From positions 1 through 64,000 of the forward strand of contig JAMCQL010000072.1 of the NCBI GenBank assembly GCA_023381615.1: a stretch of 64,000 nt of DNA, in the 5' to 3' direction. The DNA comes from Bacteroidota bacterium (GTDB taxonomy: Bacteria; Bacteroidota; Ignavibacteria; Kryptoniales; JAKASW01). Each line of letters opens with the position of its first letter. Within the stretch, counting starts at the first letter, position 1. The translations under genes and the position numbers were made by a program. The notes beneath the pieces were generated by a model that searched no databases, was not told the origin of the DNA, and was given only the letters and a program-made list of their open reading frames with translations. Of this stretch, positions 1 through 9,068 are shown piece after piece.

Positions 1-228
1 TGTCAAGGAGGGGACTAAGGGGAGGTTGATTCGTGGTAATCTTAGTAGACTCATCTCTCAACGTGACTTAGATCCGATGTTGATTTCTACAAGATTCTCT
101 CGTTCAGAGTCTAAATGGGTAAACTCGCCTTCACATTTGCTTTGCGAACATCGAGAAAGTATATTTTTGCTGGCATGTGGTCGTTTTTGAATAAACTACA
201 AAAATTAAACAAAAATCGGGGGACAACC

Positions 229-1371
229 ATGGAAAAATTTTTCTTTGCCACAGCAGTGTTTTTATTTGCGATCGCAGTTTCCAATTTCGCTTATGCTCAG
301 GTCGAATCTGACAGCGAAGAAAGCTCAGAATCGGTAAAGCAGCCAGCAGCAACCACGCCGCAGGAAGGACTGAAAGCCTATTCAAAATTCGATTTTGTTC
401 CGGGTGAAAACGTCATTTTCTTTGATGACTTCTCGCAGGACAATGTCGGCGATTTCCCCGCGTTGTGGAACACCAACGCTTCGGGAGAAGTGGTCACGCT
501 CAGCGAATTTCCGGGTAAATGGTTCAAGATGAAACCGGGAGGATCCTTCTACCCTGAAATGAAGGGTGTGATGCCGGAGAACTTCACGATCGAATACGAT
601 CTAGTTTATAGTTACAAAGCTGAGGCGCCGAGTTTCAGTATGGATATCTTCTCGACGATAGAGGGGGAGAGGATAGATGAGTTGGTTGCCGGCAACGGCG
701 GTGCGGAACTTCAGCTTAGCGCCGGCCAGGTCAGCCTCTTCAACTGGAAGGACAAGGAATACGGAGCCATACGCAGCATTCTGGATAACGAACATCTTAG
801 CGCAAAGAACAATCAGGTTGTCAGAGTCTCGATCGCGGTTCAAAAAGAGAGAGTGCGAGTCTATTTGGATCAGGATAAAATCTACGACATTCCCAAATTG
901 CTGTATCCGGGATTGACATACGATAGGATCAGGTTTTACTCCGGTAACGAATCCGAAGGATACACGCCTTACATCAGCAATTTCAGAGTGGCAGTCGGCG
1001 TGCCCGATATGAGAAGCAAACTTATCACAGAAGGAAAATTGGTTACCCGCGGAATTCTCTTCAACTCGGGGTCGGATAAAATCAAACCGGAATCGTATGG
1101 AACTCTGAAAATGATTTCAGATATTTTGAAGGAGAATCCGTCCGTAAAAGTCAAAATTGTCGGCCATACTGATAGTGACGGTGATGAAAAGAGTAATTTT
1201 GATTTGTCGAAGAGGCGGGCGGCGTCTGTAAAAAATGTTCTATCGAACGAGTTTGGAGTCGAAATGACTCGTATGGAAGTAGACGGCAAAGGTGAAAGCG
1301 AGCCGGTATCTCCGAACACGACTCCCGAAGGAAAAGCAAATAACAGGAGAGTCGAGTTCATAAAGCTGTAA
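229..1371 (+). CDS. OmpA-family outer-membrane/peptidoglycan-anchoring protein
   Basis: The predicted 380-residue protein begins with a signal peptide (MEKFFFATAVFLFAIAVS, cleavage near AYAQ). The middle (about residues 60-260) reads like a secreted beta-rich jelly-roll domain. The C-terminal 110 residues form an OmpA/MotB domain, seen in FNSGSDKIKPES, VKIVGHTDSDGDE and the closing NNRRVEF. In the family this domain binds peptidoglycan non-covalently and anchors outer-membrane or periplasmic proteins. The frame stays open upstream to 115, but the ATG at 229 is chosen because the signal peptide starts there. It stands alone, followed by a repeat-rich gap. The specific cargo or partner is unknown. 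Confidence 0.85.
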   Translation: MEKFFFATAVFLFAIAVSNFAYAQVESDSEESSESVKQPAATTPQEGLKAYSKFDFVPGENVIFFDDFSQDNVGDFPALWNTNASGEVVTLSEFPGKWFKMKPGGSFYPEMKGVMPENFTIEYDLVYSYKAEAPSFSMDIFSTIEGERIDELVAGNGGAELQLSAGQVSLFNWKDKEYGAIRSILDNEHLSAKNNQVVRVSIAVQKERVRVYLDQDKIYDIPKLLYPGLTYDRIRFYSGNESEGYTPYISNFRVAVGVPDMRSKLITEGKLVTRGILFNSGSDKIKPESYGTLKMISDILKENPSVKVKIVGHTDSDGDEKSNFDLSKRRAASVKNVLSNEFGVEMTRMEVDGKGESEPVSPNTTPEGKANNRRVEFIKL

Positions 1372-1847
1372 AAGATTACTTCGCAGGTCTCGTTCCCACG
1401 GTCTCCGTGGGAACGGATTCCGTGCGATATCCGCACGTGGGTTTGCTTTTAAGTCTCGGACGCGGAGCGTCTCAATTGTGGTCCCACGTTGGCAGATTGT
1501 GTGAAAAGTCCGAAAATTATGGTGGTCGCAACCTTCAGGTTGCGTTTTTGGAGATTTCTCGCAGGCATAAAGCCTGCGCCAACCAACGTTCATGGGTTTT
1601 CACACACTCTGTGGACGTGGGAACGGGGCGAAGGAAAGGAATATTTCCTAAGTTTGTCGCTTGGAAGACTTCCTTTTTTGTGCGGTGTATTCCTTAGATG
1701 TGTATGGACATCAACTGGGCGACGTGATGTCGCGTCGCCTACTATTATTCAATACTGCATTTGCTTCCTGATGAACTACGCCGACGTCGAGAGTCTTCGA
1801 ACAAGCCCTCCGCCAATGATACCTTCTAATGCTGCACTCAAATATAT
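1372..1847. repeat. Repeat-rich intergenic region with nested hairpins
   Basis: No convincing gene lies in this 476-base stretch. It holds a perfect 10-bp stem hairpin (1392-1401 with 1405-1414), present as the identical 23-mer at 58193-58215. An outer imperfect inverted repeat pairs 1481-1507 with 1597-1624. Inside it are a CGCAACC/GGTTGCG hairpin followed by a T run (1527-1549) and a GCAGGC/GCCTGC hairpin (1561-1577). The layout suggests a composite, cruciform-capable repeat. Its function is unknown. Confidence 0.75.
1527..1549 (+). terminator. Possible rho-independent terminator
   Basis: A 7-8 bp GC-containing stem (CGCAACC with GGTTGCG) around a short loop is followed directly by TTTTTG. 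This fits an intrinsic terminator on the + strand downstream of the OmpA-like gene. It lies within a repeat family, so the resemblance may be incidental. Confidence 0.35.
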
Positions 1848-2015
1848 TTAGAAGCTGAAAATGCTGATCAATAATGCGCCATGGATATTTGCGGCCACGA
1901 CAAGAAGAACTACGAGTGAAACGTTTATTAGCCGGGAATTGCGGTTCATTTTGGGTGTACTGATTAAGTACCCGAAAATTCCGAATAGAAGAATGGTTAT
2001 GAGGTCGGTAAGCAT
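1848..2015 (-). CDS. Small hydrophobic membrane protein, unknown
   Basis: This 55-residue protein starts MLTDLITILLFGIFGYL. It has two predicted membrane segments (about residues 3-19 and 29-50) separated by a short basic stretch, KMNRNSR. The frame extends upstream to 2057, but AAGGAG stands just before the ATG at 2015, so that start is used. It lies leftward, downstream of pyrG and in front of the repeat region. I do not recognise a family. Confidence 0.55.
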   Translation of the reverse strand: MLTDLITILLFGIFGYLISTPKMNRNSRLINVSLVVLLVVAANIHGALLISIFSF

Positions 2016-2120
2016 TGTGGCTCCTTTTCTTTGCTGTGCTTTTCTTATTGTTTCCACTTATAAGGAAACGTTCTCATCTATTTGCTGCGCTCCACACCAG
2101 AGCGAATAGAGCCAAGTATT

Positions 2121-3737
2121 TTACTTCTGGTTTTCCACCGCCGCTCTCACAAACTCCCTGAACAACGGATGCGCTTTTGTCGCGCGGGATTTAAGTTCCG
2201 GATGGAACTGGCAGCCTACAAACCACGGATGATCTGGAAGCTCAGCCATTTCTACAAGCTCGCCATCCGGCGAAACTCCACTGAACTTCATCCCGGCATC
2301 CGCGATTCTCTTTCTGAACTTGTTGTTCACTTCAAACCGGTGCCTGTGCCGCTCGCTTATTACTTCCGTCCCGTATGCCTGATATGCTTTCGAACCCTTT
2401 TGTAACATGCAAATGTACGCGCCGACTCGCATAGTCCCGCCTTTTTCCTTCACGCCTTTTTGTGTCGGCATAATATCTATCACGCTGTGCGCGGTCTTCT
2501 TGAACTCCGATGAGTTTGCATCTTTCCATCCGACAACGTGCCGCGCAAACTCGATGATCGCTGTCTGCATTCCTAAACAAATGCCGAAATAGGGAAGCTT
2601 GTTCTCGCGTGCATATTGAATTGCCATTATCATTCCCTCGATCCCGCGCTCGCCGAATCCTCCCGGCACAAGAAGTCCATCGACGTCGGCGAGGTGTGCT
2701 TCTGCACCTTCCTTCTCAACCTGTTCCGCGGCAACCCACTTCAGCTCAACCTTCGCGTCGTTCTCCGCGCCCGCGTGTATGAACGCTTCGCGGATGCTTT
2801 TGTATGCGTCGAGAAGCTCGGTGTACTTTCCACAGATTCCGATCTTGACTGAGTGCTTCGGATTCTTTATGCGCTCGACCAACTTCTCCCAATCCGATAG
2901 ATCGGGTTCTTTTGCCTGCAGGTTCAACTTGTCGAGAACAATTTGATCTAATCTCTGCTTTCGGAGAATGAGAGGCATTTCGTAAATCGTCTCGACGTCT
3001 CTACCTTCGATTACGGAATCAGCTTCGATGTTCGTGAACATCGCGATTTTCTCTTTGACTTCGCGGGTGATTCGCTTCGATGTTCTGCAAATCAAAATTT
3101 CCGGCTGAACTCCGATTGCAAGAAGTGACTTGACACTGTGCTGCGTCGGCTTTGTTTTTATTTCGCCGGCGGCTTCGATGTACGGAACAAGCGTAACGTG
3201 GATGTTGAGCGCGTTTTTTCGCCCGACCTTCAGCATGAACTGTCTCATCGCTTCGAGGAAAGGAAGTCCTTCGATGTCGCCGACCGTCCCGCCGATTTCC
3301 GTGATGACGACGTCGTAATTACCGTTCTCGTAAGGAGCGGAGAACCGCCTTTTAATTTCATCAGTAACGTGCGGAACAACCTGAACTGTCGCACCTAAAT
3401 AATCGCCGCGTCTTTCTTTCGAGATGACTTCGTAATAAACCTGTCCTGTCGTCGTATTGCTCGTGCGCGTCGTGGTAATGTCGAGGAACCGCTCGTAATG
3501 ACCGAGATCCAAATCCGTCTCTGCGCCGTCGTCTGTGACGTACACTTCGCCGTGCTGGAACGGATTCATCGTTCCTGCGTCGACGTTGATATAAGGATCA
3601 AACTTTTGCATCGCAACACGAAGCCCCCTCGACTTCAAAAGCAAACCGAGCGATGCGGCTGCGATTCCTTTTCCGAGCGAAGAAACCACGCCGCCCGTTA
3701 CGAAGATATACTTTATATTACGCTTTGCCAATTCCAC
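2121..3737 (-). CDS. pyrG: CTP synthase
   Basis: The 538-residue length and both domains are canonical. The N-terminal amidoligase domain (to about 270) begins [15 protein letters not shown] and carries the [19 protein letters not shown] signature. The C-terminal class I glutamine amidotransferase domain (about 300-530) has [11 protein letters not shown], the nucleophile context FGICLGMQ and the His/Glu context [10 protein letters not shown]. The enzyme makes CTP from UTP, ATP and glutamine in the cytoplasm, the last step of pyrimidine nucleotide synthesis. Its start overlaps the 3' end of kdsB by 20 nt. CTP is the co-substrate of KdsB, so the coupling makes metabolic sense. Confidence 0.97.
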   Translation of the reverse strand: MELAKRNIKYIFVTGGVVSSLGKGIAAASLGLLLKSRGLRVAMQKFDPYINVDAGTMNPFQHGEVYVTDDGAETDLDLGHYERFLDITTTRTSNTTTGQVYYEVISKERRGDYLGATVQVVPHVTDEIKRRFSAPYENGNYDVVITEIGGTVGDIEGLPFLEAMRQFMLKVGRKNALNIHVTLVPYIEAAGEIKTKPTQHSVKSLLAIGVQPEILICRTSKRITREVKEKIAMFTNIEADSVIEGRDVETIYEMPLILRKQRLDQIVLDKLNLQAKEPDLSDWEKLVERIKNPKHSVKIGICGKYTELLDAYKSIREAFIHAGAENDAKVELKWVAAEQVEKEGAEAHLADVDGLLVPGGFGERGIEGMIMAIQYARENKLPYFGICLGMQTAIIEFARHVVGWKDANSSEFKKTAHSVIDIMPTQKGVKEKGGTMRVGAYICMLQKGSKAYQAYGTEVISERHRHRFEVNNKFRKRIADAGMKFSGVSPDGELVEMAELPDHPWFVGCQFHPELKSRATKAHPLFREFVRAAVENQK

Positions 3738-4509
3738 TCCCCTTTTCTTTTGAGGTTAAACCAGTTAAAAATTCTTCGACTGCGGTGATGTCCGACGGGA
3801 CATCGACCGAGATACTGTCTTCTTCCACGACCGCCACTTTTATCCTGTAACCGTTTTCCAAAACGCGGAGCTGCTCGAGTTTCTCCGCCGCTTCGAGCGG
3901 GGTTTCTTTGAGATTCGTCAGTTTCTGAAGAAAGTCATTAGTATAGATGTAAATGCCGAGGTGTTTTAGAAACTTAAAATTCCGAAGATAATCTTGCTGT
4001 TTGACGCCTCTCAGGAACGGTATCGTGCTTCTTGTGAAATACAGCGCGTCGCCGTTTTTCGCAGCGACGACCTTCACGACGTTTTCCGAGAAAAGTAAAT
4101 CACGATCATTTATCGGAACTGCCGCGGTTGACATGACGCTGCCCGGCGATTTCAGGAGAGCGGCAACTGCGGCGTCGATCGTCTTTGGCGAAATGACAGG
4201 CTCATCTCCCTGCACATTGACAACGATGTCGGCTTTGATTTTTCTTGCCGCCGCTGCGCACCTATCTGTTCCGCTTCGCAATGCTGACGATGTCATTACA
4301 AACTTTCCGCCGAAGCTTTCGACTGCATTTGCAATTCGTTTGTCATCGGTTGCAACGTAGACTTCATCTACTTTCTTTGCTTCGCTGACCCGCTCGTAAA
4401 CGTGTTGTATCATCGGGGTACCTGCGATTAGGGCAAGCGGTTTTCCCGGAAATCGCGTCGAGCCGTAGCGGGCGGGGATGAAGGCGACGATTCTATAGCG
4501 GTCAGTCAT
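3718..4509 (-). CDS. kdsB: 3-deoxy-manno-octulosonate cytidylyltransferase
   Basis: The 263-residue protein shows the nucleotidyltransferase signature [16 protein letters not shown] near its N-terminus and NVQGDEPVI near residue 100. It activates Kdo with CTP to CMP-Kdo for LPS inner-core synthesis, which implies a diderm envelope. It overlaps pyrG by 20 nt at its 3' end. Its start lies inside the stop region of the upstream IVP gene, in an ATGA overlap. The first residues (MTDR) are encoded by the arm of an inverted repeat flanking that gene, so the N-terminus may have been redefined by an insertion. Confidence 0.95.
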   Translation of the reverse strand: MTDRYRIVAFIPARYGSTRFPGKPLALIAGTPMIQHVYERVSEAKKVDEVYVATDDKRIANAVESFGGKFVMTSSALRSGTDRCAAAARKIKADIVVNVQGDEPVISPKTIDAAVAALLKSPGSVMSTAAVPINDRDLLFSENVVKVVAAKNGDALYFTRSTIPFLRGVKQQDYLRNFKFLKHLGIYIYTNDFLQKLTNLKETPLEAAEKLEQLRVLENGYRIKVAVVEEDSISVDVPSDITAVEEFLTGLTSKEKGSGIGKA

Positions 4510-4526
4510 CGGTTTTCAGTATTCAG
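4504..4526. repeat. Left inverted-repeat arm flanking the IVP gene
   Basis: This 23-base arm pairs with 4887-4909, with 18 of 23 positions complementary, including a perfect 10-base core CAGTCATCGG/CCGATGACTG. It contains the stop codon of the IVP gene and the start codon of kdsB. Confidence 0.7.
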
Positions 4527-4868
4527 TTTCTTGATTAAGGTTGCTATCATACGTTTAATCTCGACAATGTTGTCAGTCAATAGTTGATATTCGTTCTTCT
4601 GAAGGAGATTCAGGTCTTTTGCCAAAAGTACGTGGTATTCCAATTCGCTCGCGGAGCCAAAAGAGATTTGAAGAAATCTGGCGAGTTCAACCTTCCCACT
4701 TCTACCGCATCCTTCTGCAATATTTGCAGGTATTGACGCAGAAGAACGTCTTATCTGACTTGTCAGACCGTAAAGCGCATCCTTCGGAAATTTTGCAGTA
4801 GCCTTATAGATATCCAACGTCAGCTGGTGTGCTTTTTCCCAAACTTTAAGCTTTTTGAAATCCTGCAT
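4506..4868 (-). CDS. Four-helix-bundle protein (23S rRNA intervening-sequence/IVP family)
   Basis: The 120-residue protein has the family signature: a Lys/Trp-rich start (FKKLKVWEKAHQLTLDIY), LTSQIRRSSASIPANIAEGCGR in mid-sequence (quoted in part as LTSQIRRSSAS and IPANIAEG), and FLQISFGSASELEYHV. These short proteins form four-helix bundles and pentamerise; they relate to Avd of diversity-generating retroelements, but their role is unsettled. It interrupts a housekeeping run (gatC upstream, kdsB downstream). Imperfect 23-bp inverted repeats flank it (4504-4526 and 4887-4909). Its last residues, KLNTENR, are encoded by the left repeat arm. Confidence 0.88.
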   Translation of the reverse strand: MQDFKKLKVWEKAHQLTLDIYKATAKFPKDALYGLTSQIRRSSASIPANIAEGCGRSGKVELARFLQISFGSASELEYHVLLAKDLNLLQKNEYQLLTDNIVEIKRMIATLIKKLNTENR

Positions 4869-4886
4869 TCCTGCTCAACTCCCTTT

Positions 4887-4909
4887 CTGACAACTGTTCA
4901 CCGATGACT
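4887..4909. repeat. Right inverted-repeat arm flanking the IVP gene
   Basis: Partner of the arm at 4504-4526. It lies just upstream of the IVP start codon. A further run of CTGTTAACTCTTAACAGC-like words follows at 4907-4926, reaching the gatC stop. Confidence 0.7.
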
Positions 4910-4924
4910 GTTAACTCTTAACAG

Positions 4925-5215
4925 CTATTTGTCGATTACCTTCGGCACCTTGAAGAACCTTTCCGTCTTCGCCGGAGCATTCTTCAAAGCGTCTTCAGTC
5001 GGAAGCGAAGGCTTTACCACATCTTCACGAAAAACATTGTCCAGCTCGATCACGTGAGACAGCGGCTCTACTTTCGAAGTGTCAAGCTCGTTCATCTTCT
5101 CGATAAACGCAAGAATGTCGTTGAACTTCTCGGTAAACTTCACCTTCTCCTCCTCAGAGAACCGGAGCTTCGCCAGCTTTGCGATATGCTCAACGTCTTT
5201 TATTGTTACTGCCAT
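4925..5215 (-). CDS. gatC: Asp-tRNA(Asn)/Glu-tRNA(Gln) amidotransferase subunit C
   Basis: The 96-residue protein begins MAVTIKDVEHIAKLAKLRF and contains FNDILAFIEKMNELDTS and the loop REDVVKPSL, all typical of GatC. GatC stabilises the GatA-GatB transamidosome that converts mischarged Glu-tRNA(Gln) and Asp-tRNA(Asn). Two ATGs are in frame (5221 and 5215). AAGGAG lies 8 nt from the second but only 2 nt from the first, so 5215 is chosen. gatA and gatB are not in the window. Confidence 0.93.
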   Translation of the reverse strand: MAVTIKDVEHIAKLAKLRFSEEEKVKFTEKFNDILAFIEKMNELDTSKVEPLSHVIELDNVFREDVVKPSLPTEDALKNAPAKTERFFKVPKVIDK

Positions 5216-5235
5216 TGTCATATCTCCTTGAGTCA

Positions 5236-5255
5236 GTAGCTAATAGCTGTTAGCT
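5236..5255. repeat. AGCTAATAGCTGTTAGC mini-repeat
   Basis: An iterated AGCTnaTAGC word lies between gatC and the acyltransferase gene. A similar and longer run occurs inside the coding sequence of the T9SS protein at 47488-47520. Confidence 0.5.
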
Positions 5256-5957
5256 TTATTTCTTTGTATAATTCTTCTCGATGATTCCGCGCACGCGGTT
5301 CATCAACGCGATTGCGCCCTGCTTGTCGCTGTACTCTTTAACATCTATCGGCGGATCGACAATGATCGTGATCATTCCTTTCCGCAGGTCCAAGCTTCCC
5401 TTTTTCAGGATGTTATAGCTTCCCAAAATTGTCAGCGGGACAACCGGAACGCCGGCTTCGATTGCCAGCGAAAACGCACCGCGCTTGAACGGCTGGAGGT
5501 TACCGTCTTTTGTGCGCGTTCCTTCCGCAAAAAGTATCACGCTTTCACCGAGCGCGATTCTCTCCGCCGCTTTCGCAAGACTCTTCGCCGCATCTGGCCC
5601 GCTTTTCCGGTCAACCATGATGTGAGCGCGCCGTGTCGCCCAGCCGAATATCGGTATTTTTCCGATCTCTTTTTTCGCAAGGAAACGTACATATCTGTTG
5701 ACGCCCACCACGACTGCGGTGATGTCGAAAAGACTTGCGTGGTTCGACACAAAAACGTACGGCTTCGACAAATCAATATTCTCCAAACCGATCGTCTTGA
5801 CTTTGATTCCCGTAACCGCAAATACCGCCTTTGACCAGTGGTATGCCACGAATGAAAACGATTTGTTTTTTTTGTCGAATGGAATTGAGAGAAGGTAGAA
5901 CGCGGAAAAGACAATCGTCAAAACGACCGCGGTGATCGCTCCAAAAATGAATCTCAT
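5256..5957 (-). CDS. plsC: 1-acyl-sn-glycerol-3-phosphate acyltransferase (PlsC family)
   Basis: The 233-residue protein has an N-terminal membrane segment (MRFIFGAITAVVLTIVFSAF). The acyltransferase motifs follow: NHASLFD (HX4D catalytic block), FAEGTRTKDG (glycerophosphate binding) and PFKRGAF. It should add the sn-2 acyl chain of phosphatidic acid at the inner membrane. The frame is open to 6065, but ATG 5957 overlaps the stop of the M48 gene as ATGA and directly precedes the membrane segment, so it is preferred. The two genes are probably translationally coupled. Confidence 0.88.
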   Translation of the reverse strand: MRFIFGAITAVVLTIVFSAFYLLSIPFDKKNKSFSFVAYHWSKAVFAVTGIKVKTIGLENIDLSKPYVFVSNHASLFDITAVVVGVNRYVRFLAKKEIGKIPIFGWATRRAHIMVDRKSGPDAAKSLAKAAERIALGESVILFAEGTRTKDGNLQPFKRGAFSLAIEAGVPVVPLTILGSYNILKKGSLDLRKGMITIIVDPPIDVKEYSDKQGAIALMNRVRGIIEKNYTKK

Positions 5958-7174
5958 CCGTTCGCCTCGCTCATACCTTTCCCGCGAGCGGGATCTTCGA
6001 CGGGCAGCGCGGCTCTTATTCTCGCGCCAATCGAAGGATGGCTGAAGAATATTTTCTCTATCCAAGCCGGCGGATTTTCCGGCGTAAGATTGAGCTTGCC
6101 TAATTTCCTCATTGATTCCGCAAATTCCTTTTTCATTCCCGTTGTCGAAAGTGCGAACAGGTCCGCCTCGTGTTCAATTTTGCGGGAGTAGAAGTTCCCG
6201 AGCGGCATCGCGATGACGCCGAAGATTGCCAACACCAGCGCAAGAAACGGAATCGCTTCGAGATTGTACGGAAGCACGTGAAATGCGGCAGCATATACCG
6301 AATAAATTTGTGCCATGATGTAAAAGCCGATCAGGCTTGCAACCGCACTAATAGAAATTCCTTTCATCATGTGGTGCTTGACGAGATGACCAAGCTCGTG
6401 CGCCAGCACAACTTCTATTTCATCGTTGGAAAAATTTTCAAGAAGCGTGTCGCTGATAATGATCTTCCGCGATCTGCCGAGTCCGGTGAGCGCCGCGTTT
6501 GCCTTTCTTGTCTCGCGGCTCAAGTCGAAAGAAAAAACTCCGCTCATTCGGTAGCCGAACCTTTCAACGAGCGTGTTCAGCCGTGCATGGAGTTCGTTCC
6601 CCTCGACTCCGCTCGGGGTGACATTGTTCGAAAGGGGTTTCAATTTATAGAACATCGGAAGTATGACCGTCGGGAACAGCTGTGCCGCCAAAATCTGGAA
6701 AAGGAGATAGAACGCGGCGAAAAGAAGCCACCACATCTTCGGAGAATTGACGAGCAGGAAATAAAATGCGATCAGCAGGACGACTCCGATCATGCTTCCG
6801 ATCAACGCGGCTTTCAATTTCCGGATCAGCCATTTCGAAAAAGTCTGGTTGGAAAGATTGAAACGGTGTTCGACAATGAAATCGGCGTAATAATCGAATG
6901 GAAACTTGATGATTGAGAATAGGATTTCAATCGCGAAAATGAAAAGGAGGAATCTTATATAAATGTTCTGTGACACCGAAGCGAGGTCTATGAACGGATT
7001 TTTCAAGCCCGTGAACGTCAAGAGCGCGATATAAACGAGGGCCACCGAAAGGCCGACGAGCGACAGCGCAATTTTCTTCTTCAGGTAAACGTCGGGAGAG
7101 GATAAATCGGTCGGGGACAATTGGCGTGTAAAGTAGAAAAAATCACGATCCGCGAAGATGGTCCCGCTTTGCAC
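5954..7174 (-). CDS. M48-family integral-membrane metalloprotease (Ste24-like)
   Basis: The 406-residue protein has several predicted membrane helices (near residues 34-55, 68-85, 110-130 and 145-170). The zinc motif VVLAHELGHLVKHH sits near residue 260 and the downstream Glu ligand is in KIEHEADLFALS. This is the CAAX-protease-1/Ste24 type, which cleaves membrane proteins or peptides. The start is a GTG without a clear ribosome site, so the N-terminus is uncertain, although the length suits the family. It leads a two-gene unit with the acyltransferase. Confidence 0.88.
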   Translation of the reverse strand: MQSGTIFADRDFFYFTRQLSPTDLSSPDVYLKKKIALSLVGLSVALVYIALLTFTGLKNPFIDLASVSQNIYIRFLLFIFAIEILFSIIKFPFDYYADFIVEHRFNLSNQTFSKWLIRKLKAALIGSMIGVVLLIAFYFLLVNSPKMWWLLFAAFYLLFQILAAQLFPTVILPMFYKLKPLSNNVTPSGVEGNELHARLNTLVERFGYRMSGVFSFDLSRETRKANAALTGLGRSRKIIISDTLLENFSNDEIEVVLAHELGHLVKHHMMKGISISAVASLIGFYIMAQIYSVYAAAFHVLPYNLEAIPFLALVLAIFGVIAMPLGNFYSRKIEHEADLFALSTTGMKKEFAESMRKLGKLNLTPENPPAWIEKIFFSHPSIGARIRAALPVEDPARGKGMSEANG

Positions 7175-7550
7175 TTGATAAAATAAAAATGTGAGGCGTG
7201 AAAAACAAACTGAACTTAGTATTAAGGTTGCAACGGTAAAACTGGTGAGTATGACAGGGATTGTTGTCTCCTCACTAACGACAAGTCAAGGCGAACAACG
7301 GGAGACGGCAAAGTGGTAATTGGAAAAGCAAGCTAAACAGCGAAGCCTGCTGAGGAGACACAAGAAACGCAAAGCGGGGAAATCGCTTATCACATGTCCT
7401 CCTTTGCAAAGCTTGCGGTTAAATATTCCGCCTGCTTCAGAAGTTTTGTGATGTACCTGCGTTGTGTCAGCAACCTTGCAAGTAGTCCTCATGTTTGCTA
7501 AACTCTTCGTGGTTGTTTGGTATTGAGTGGCAACAAGATCGGAGAAAAAG
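7175..7550. other. Intergenic region without a recognisable gene
   Basis: This 376-base divergent region separates the M48 protease (leftward) from the MFS gene (rightward) and must hold both promoters. Short open frames show no family resemblance. A TGTCTCCT/AGGAGACA pair at about 7264 and 7350 is the only inverted repeat I noticed. No clear operator is visible. Confidence 0.4.
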
Positions 7551-8831
7551 ATGGATGAGTCACTCCTAAACGAGTCTGATAGTCTCACCAAAGAGCATTA
7601 CCGCATACTCTACATGAGCTGGGCTGGCTGGGTCTTCGATTTCTATGACCTCATGCTTTTCACTTTCCTTTTAATTCCAATCGGCAGGGAGCTTCACCTT
7701 TCAAACGTCACTCTGTCATACGTTCTCGGCGCGTCTCTGGCGGCGACTGCAATCGGCGGAATTATCTTCGGAGTCCTCTCCGACAAGTTTGGCAGGAAAA
7801 GCGTCCTTCAGTGGACAATTTTAACTTACAGCATCGGCACTTTCCTGAGCGGGCTTGCTCCGAATCTTGAGACTCTTCTCGTGTTCAGGATCATAACGGG
7901 ACTTGGCGTCGGAGGCGAATGGGCAACAGGCCAAACTTTTATCGGTGAAACATTTCCACCGAAACGGCGAGCCAGATATGCGGCGTTTATGCAGACGGGC
8001 GCGCCTATCGGAATCATCTTCGCTTCTGTCGTCGGTGGGCTGCTCGAACATTTGATCGGGTGGCGCGGCTCTTTCTTCGTTTCTGTCTTACCGGCGCTCT
8101 TGGTTGTCTTCGTGAGAAAGCATTTGCCGGAATCGGATGTTTGGTCCGCGCACAAGAGAATCGTTGACGGCGGACAATTGAGTCAAGAAACTCTGCAGGT
8201 AGAAAAATCCGCGAAATTCAAATTGCTCTTTTCGAAAGAACACAGATCGATGTTTCTGCGCGCGCTGCTTCTTGCGATCTTTTTGATGTCGGCTTACTGG
8301 TTCACCTATTCGTGGCTCCCCGGTTACCTTCACCAGCAGAGACATTTTACCATGACGAAGTCTGCATTGTGGATGATCGTTGTGCAATCGGGAGGATTTC
8401 TCGGCTACATTTCGTTTGGATTTACGGCCGACTTCATCGGTCGGCGCCCGGCTTTCACAATCTATTCATTTATGTGGGCAGTTGGACTCTTGATGACGAC
8501 GCTCTTCTGGAATGCGGTCATTGCTTATCCGGCAGTAATTTTGGCTTTCATGTTCCTCGTCGGATTTGGCACAGGCGTATTCAGCGGTTTCGGGCCTTTG
8601 TGCGCCGAACTTTTCCCAACAGGGATCCGGAACACCGCGATGGGTTCGGCATTTAACATCGCCAGAGGAATACAATTTTTTACGCCGGTAGCGATCGCGG
8701 TCGTGGCGGAAGGATATGGGCTTGCCGGCGGAATTTCCCTTGCGTCGCTCTTTGCCGTCCTGACCGGATTGTGGATTTGGAGTTTTCCCGAAACGAAAGG
8801 GAAGAAGATATCGGTCCTCACCGTGGAATAA
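7551..8831 (+). CDS. MFS transporter, sialate/carboxylate-type (SHS/MHS-like)
   Basis: The 426-residue protein has about twelve hydrophobic segments. The MFS signature GVLSDKFGRKSVLQ lies between helices 2 and 3. The stretch GGEWATGQTFIGETFPPKRR is typical of sialic-acid or lactate/pyruvate H+ symporters, and a second-half GFTADFIGRRP repeats the loop motif. It probably imports an organic acid or sugar acid by proton symport. A GTG at 7527 is in frame, but ATG 7551 has GGAG at good spacing. The neighbouring oxidoreductase and aldolase suggest a sugar-acid substrate, which is inference only. Confidence 0.85.
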   Translation: MDESLLNESDSLTKEHYRILYMSWAGWVFDFYDLMLFTFLLIPIGRELHLSNVTLSYVLGASLAATAIGGIIFGVLSDKFGRKSVLQWTILTYSIGTFLSGLAPNLETLLVFRIITGLGVGGEWATGQTFIGETFPPKRRARYAAFMQTGAPIGIIFASVVGGLLEHLIGWRGSFFVSVLPALLVVFVRKHLPESDVWSAHKRIVDGGQLSQETLQVEKSAKFKLLFSKEHRSMFLRALLLAIFLMSAYWFTYSWLPGYLHQQRHFTMTKSALWMIVVQSGGFLGYISFGFTADFIGRRPAFTIYSFMWAVGLLMTTLFWNAVIAYPAVILAFMFLVGFGTGVFSGFGPLCAELFPTGIRNTAMGSAFNIARGIQFFTPVAIAVVAEGYGLAGGISLASLFAVLTGLWIWSFPETKGKKISVLTVE

Positions 8832-9068
8832 ATTCTGACACTCAGTCGGATCATTTCAATAAAAGATTCTTTCCGTTTTGAAGAAATCGTTCTATCTCAT
8901 AGATTCTACTGAGAATTGATTTGACGAACCCAATTGTTGAGCTAGAAGTGTGGACAAGAAATCCTTCGTGGCGCCCAAGGCGCCATTTCACCCCTCCTTT
9001 TCTCTCACATGGAGGGGGTTAAGGGAAAGCAATTAGAGTTTTCGTTCACGCTTCTAAGAGGAATTTGA

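Noticed and set aside
969-1436. Long leftward open frame of 155 codons opposite the OmpA gene
   Set aside because: It mirrors the OmpA coding strand, has no ribosome site and no family resemblance.
1372-1847. CRISPR array in the repeat-rich gap
   Set aside because: The repeats are inverted and unequally spaced, with no direct repeat and spacer alternation.
1407-1851. Rightward open frames in the repeat region (96 and 120 codons)
   Set aside because: They run through hairpin repeats and encode Arg/Ser/Trp-rich sequence without protein-like features.
6170-6916. Rightward 248-codon frame opposite the M48 gene
   Set aside because: It is the antisense shadow of a gene with clear motifs.
7286-7591. 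Leftward 101-codon frame in the gap before the MFS gene
   Set aside because: It overlaps the MFS start and shows no family or ribosome site.
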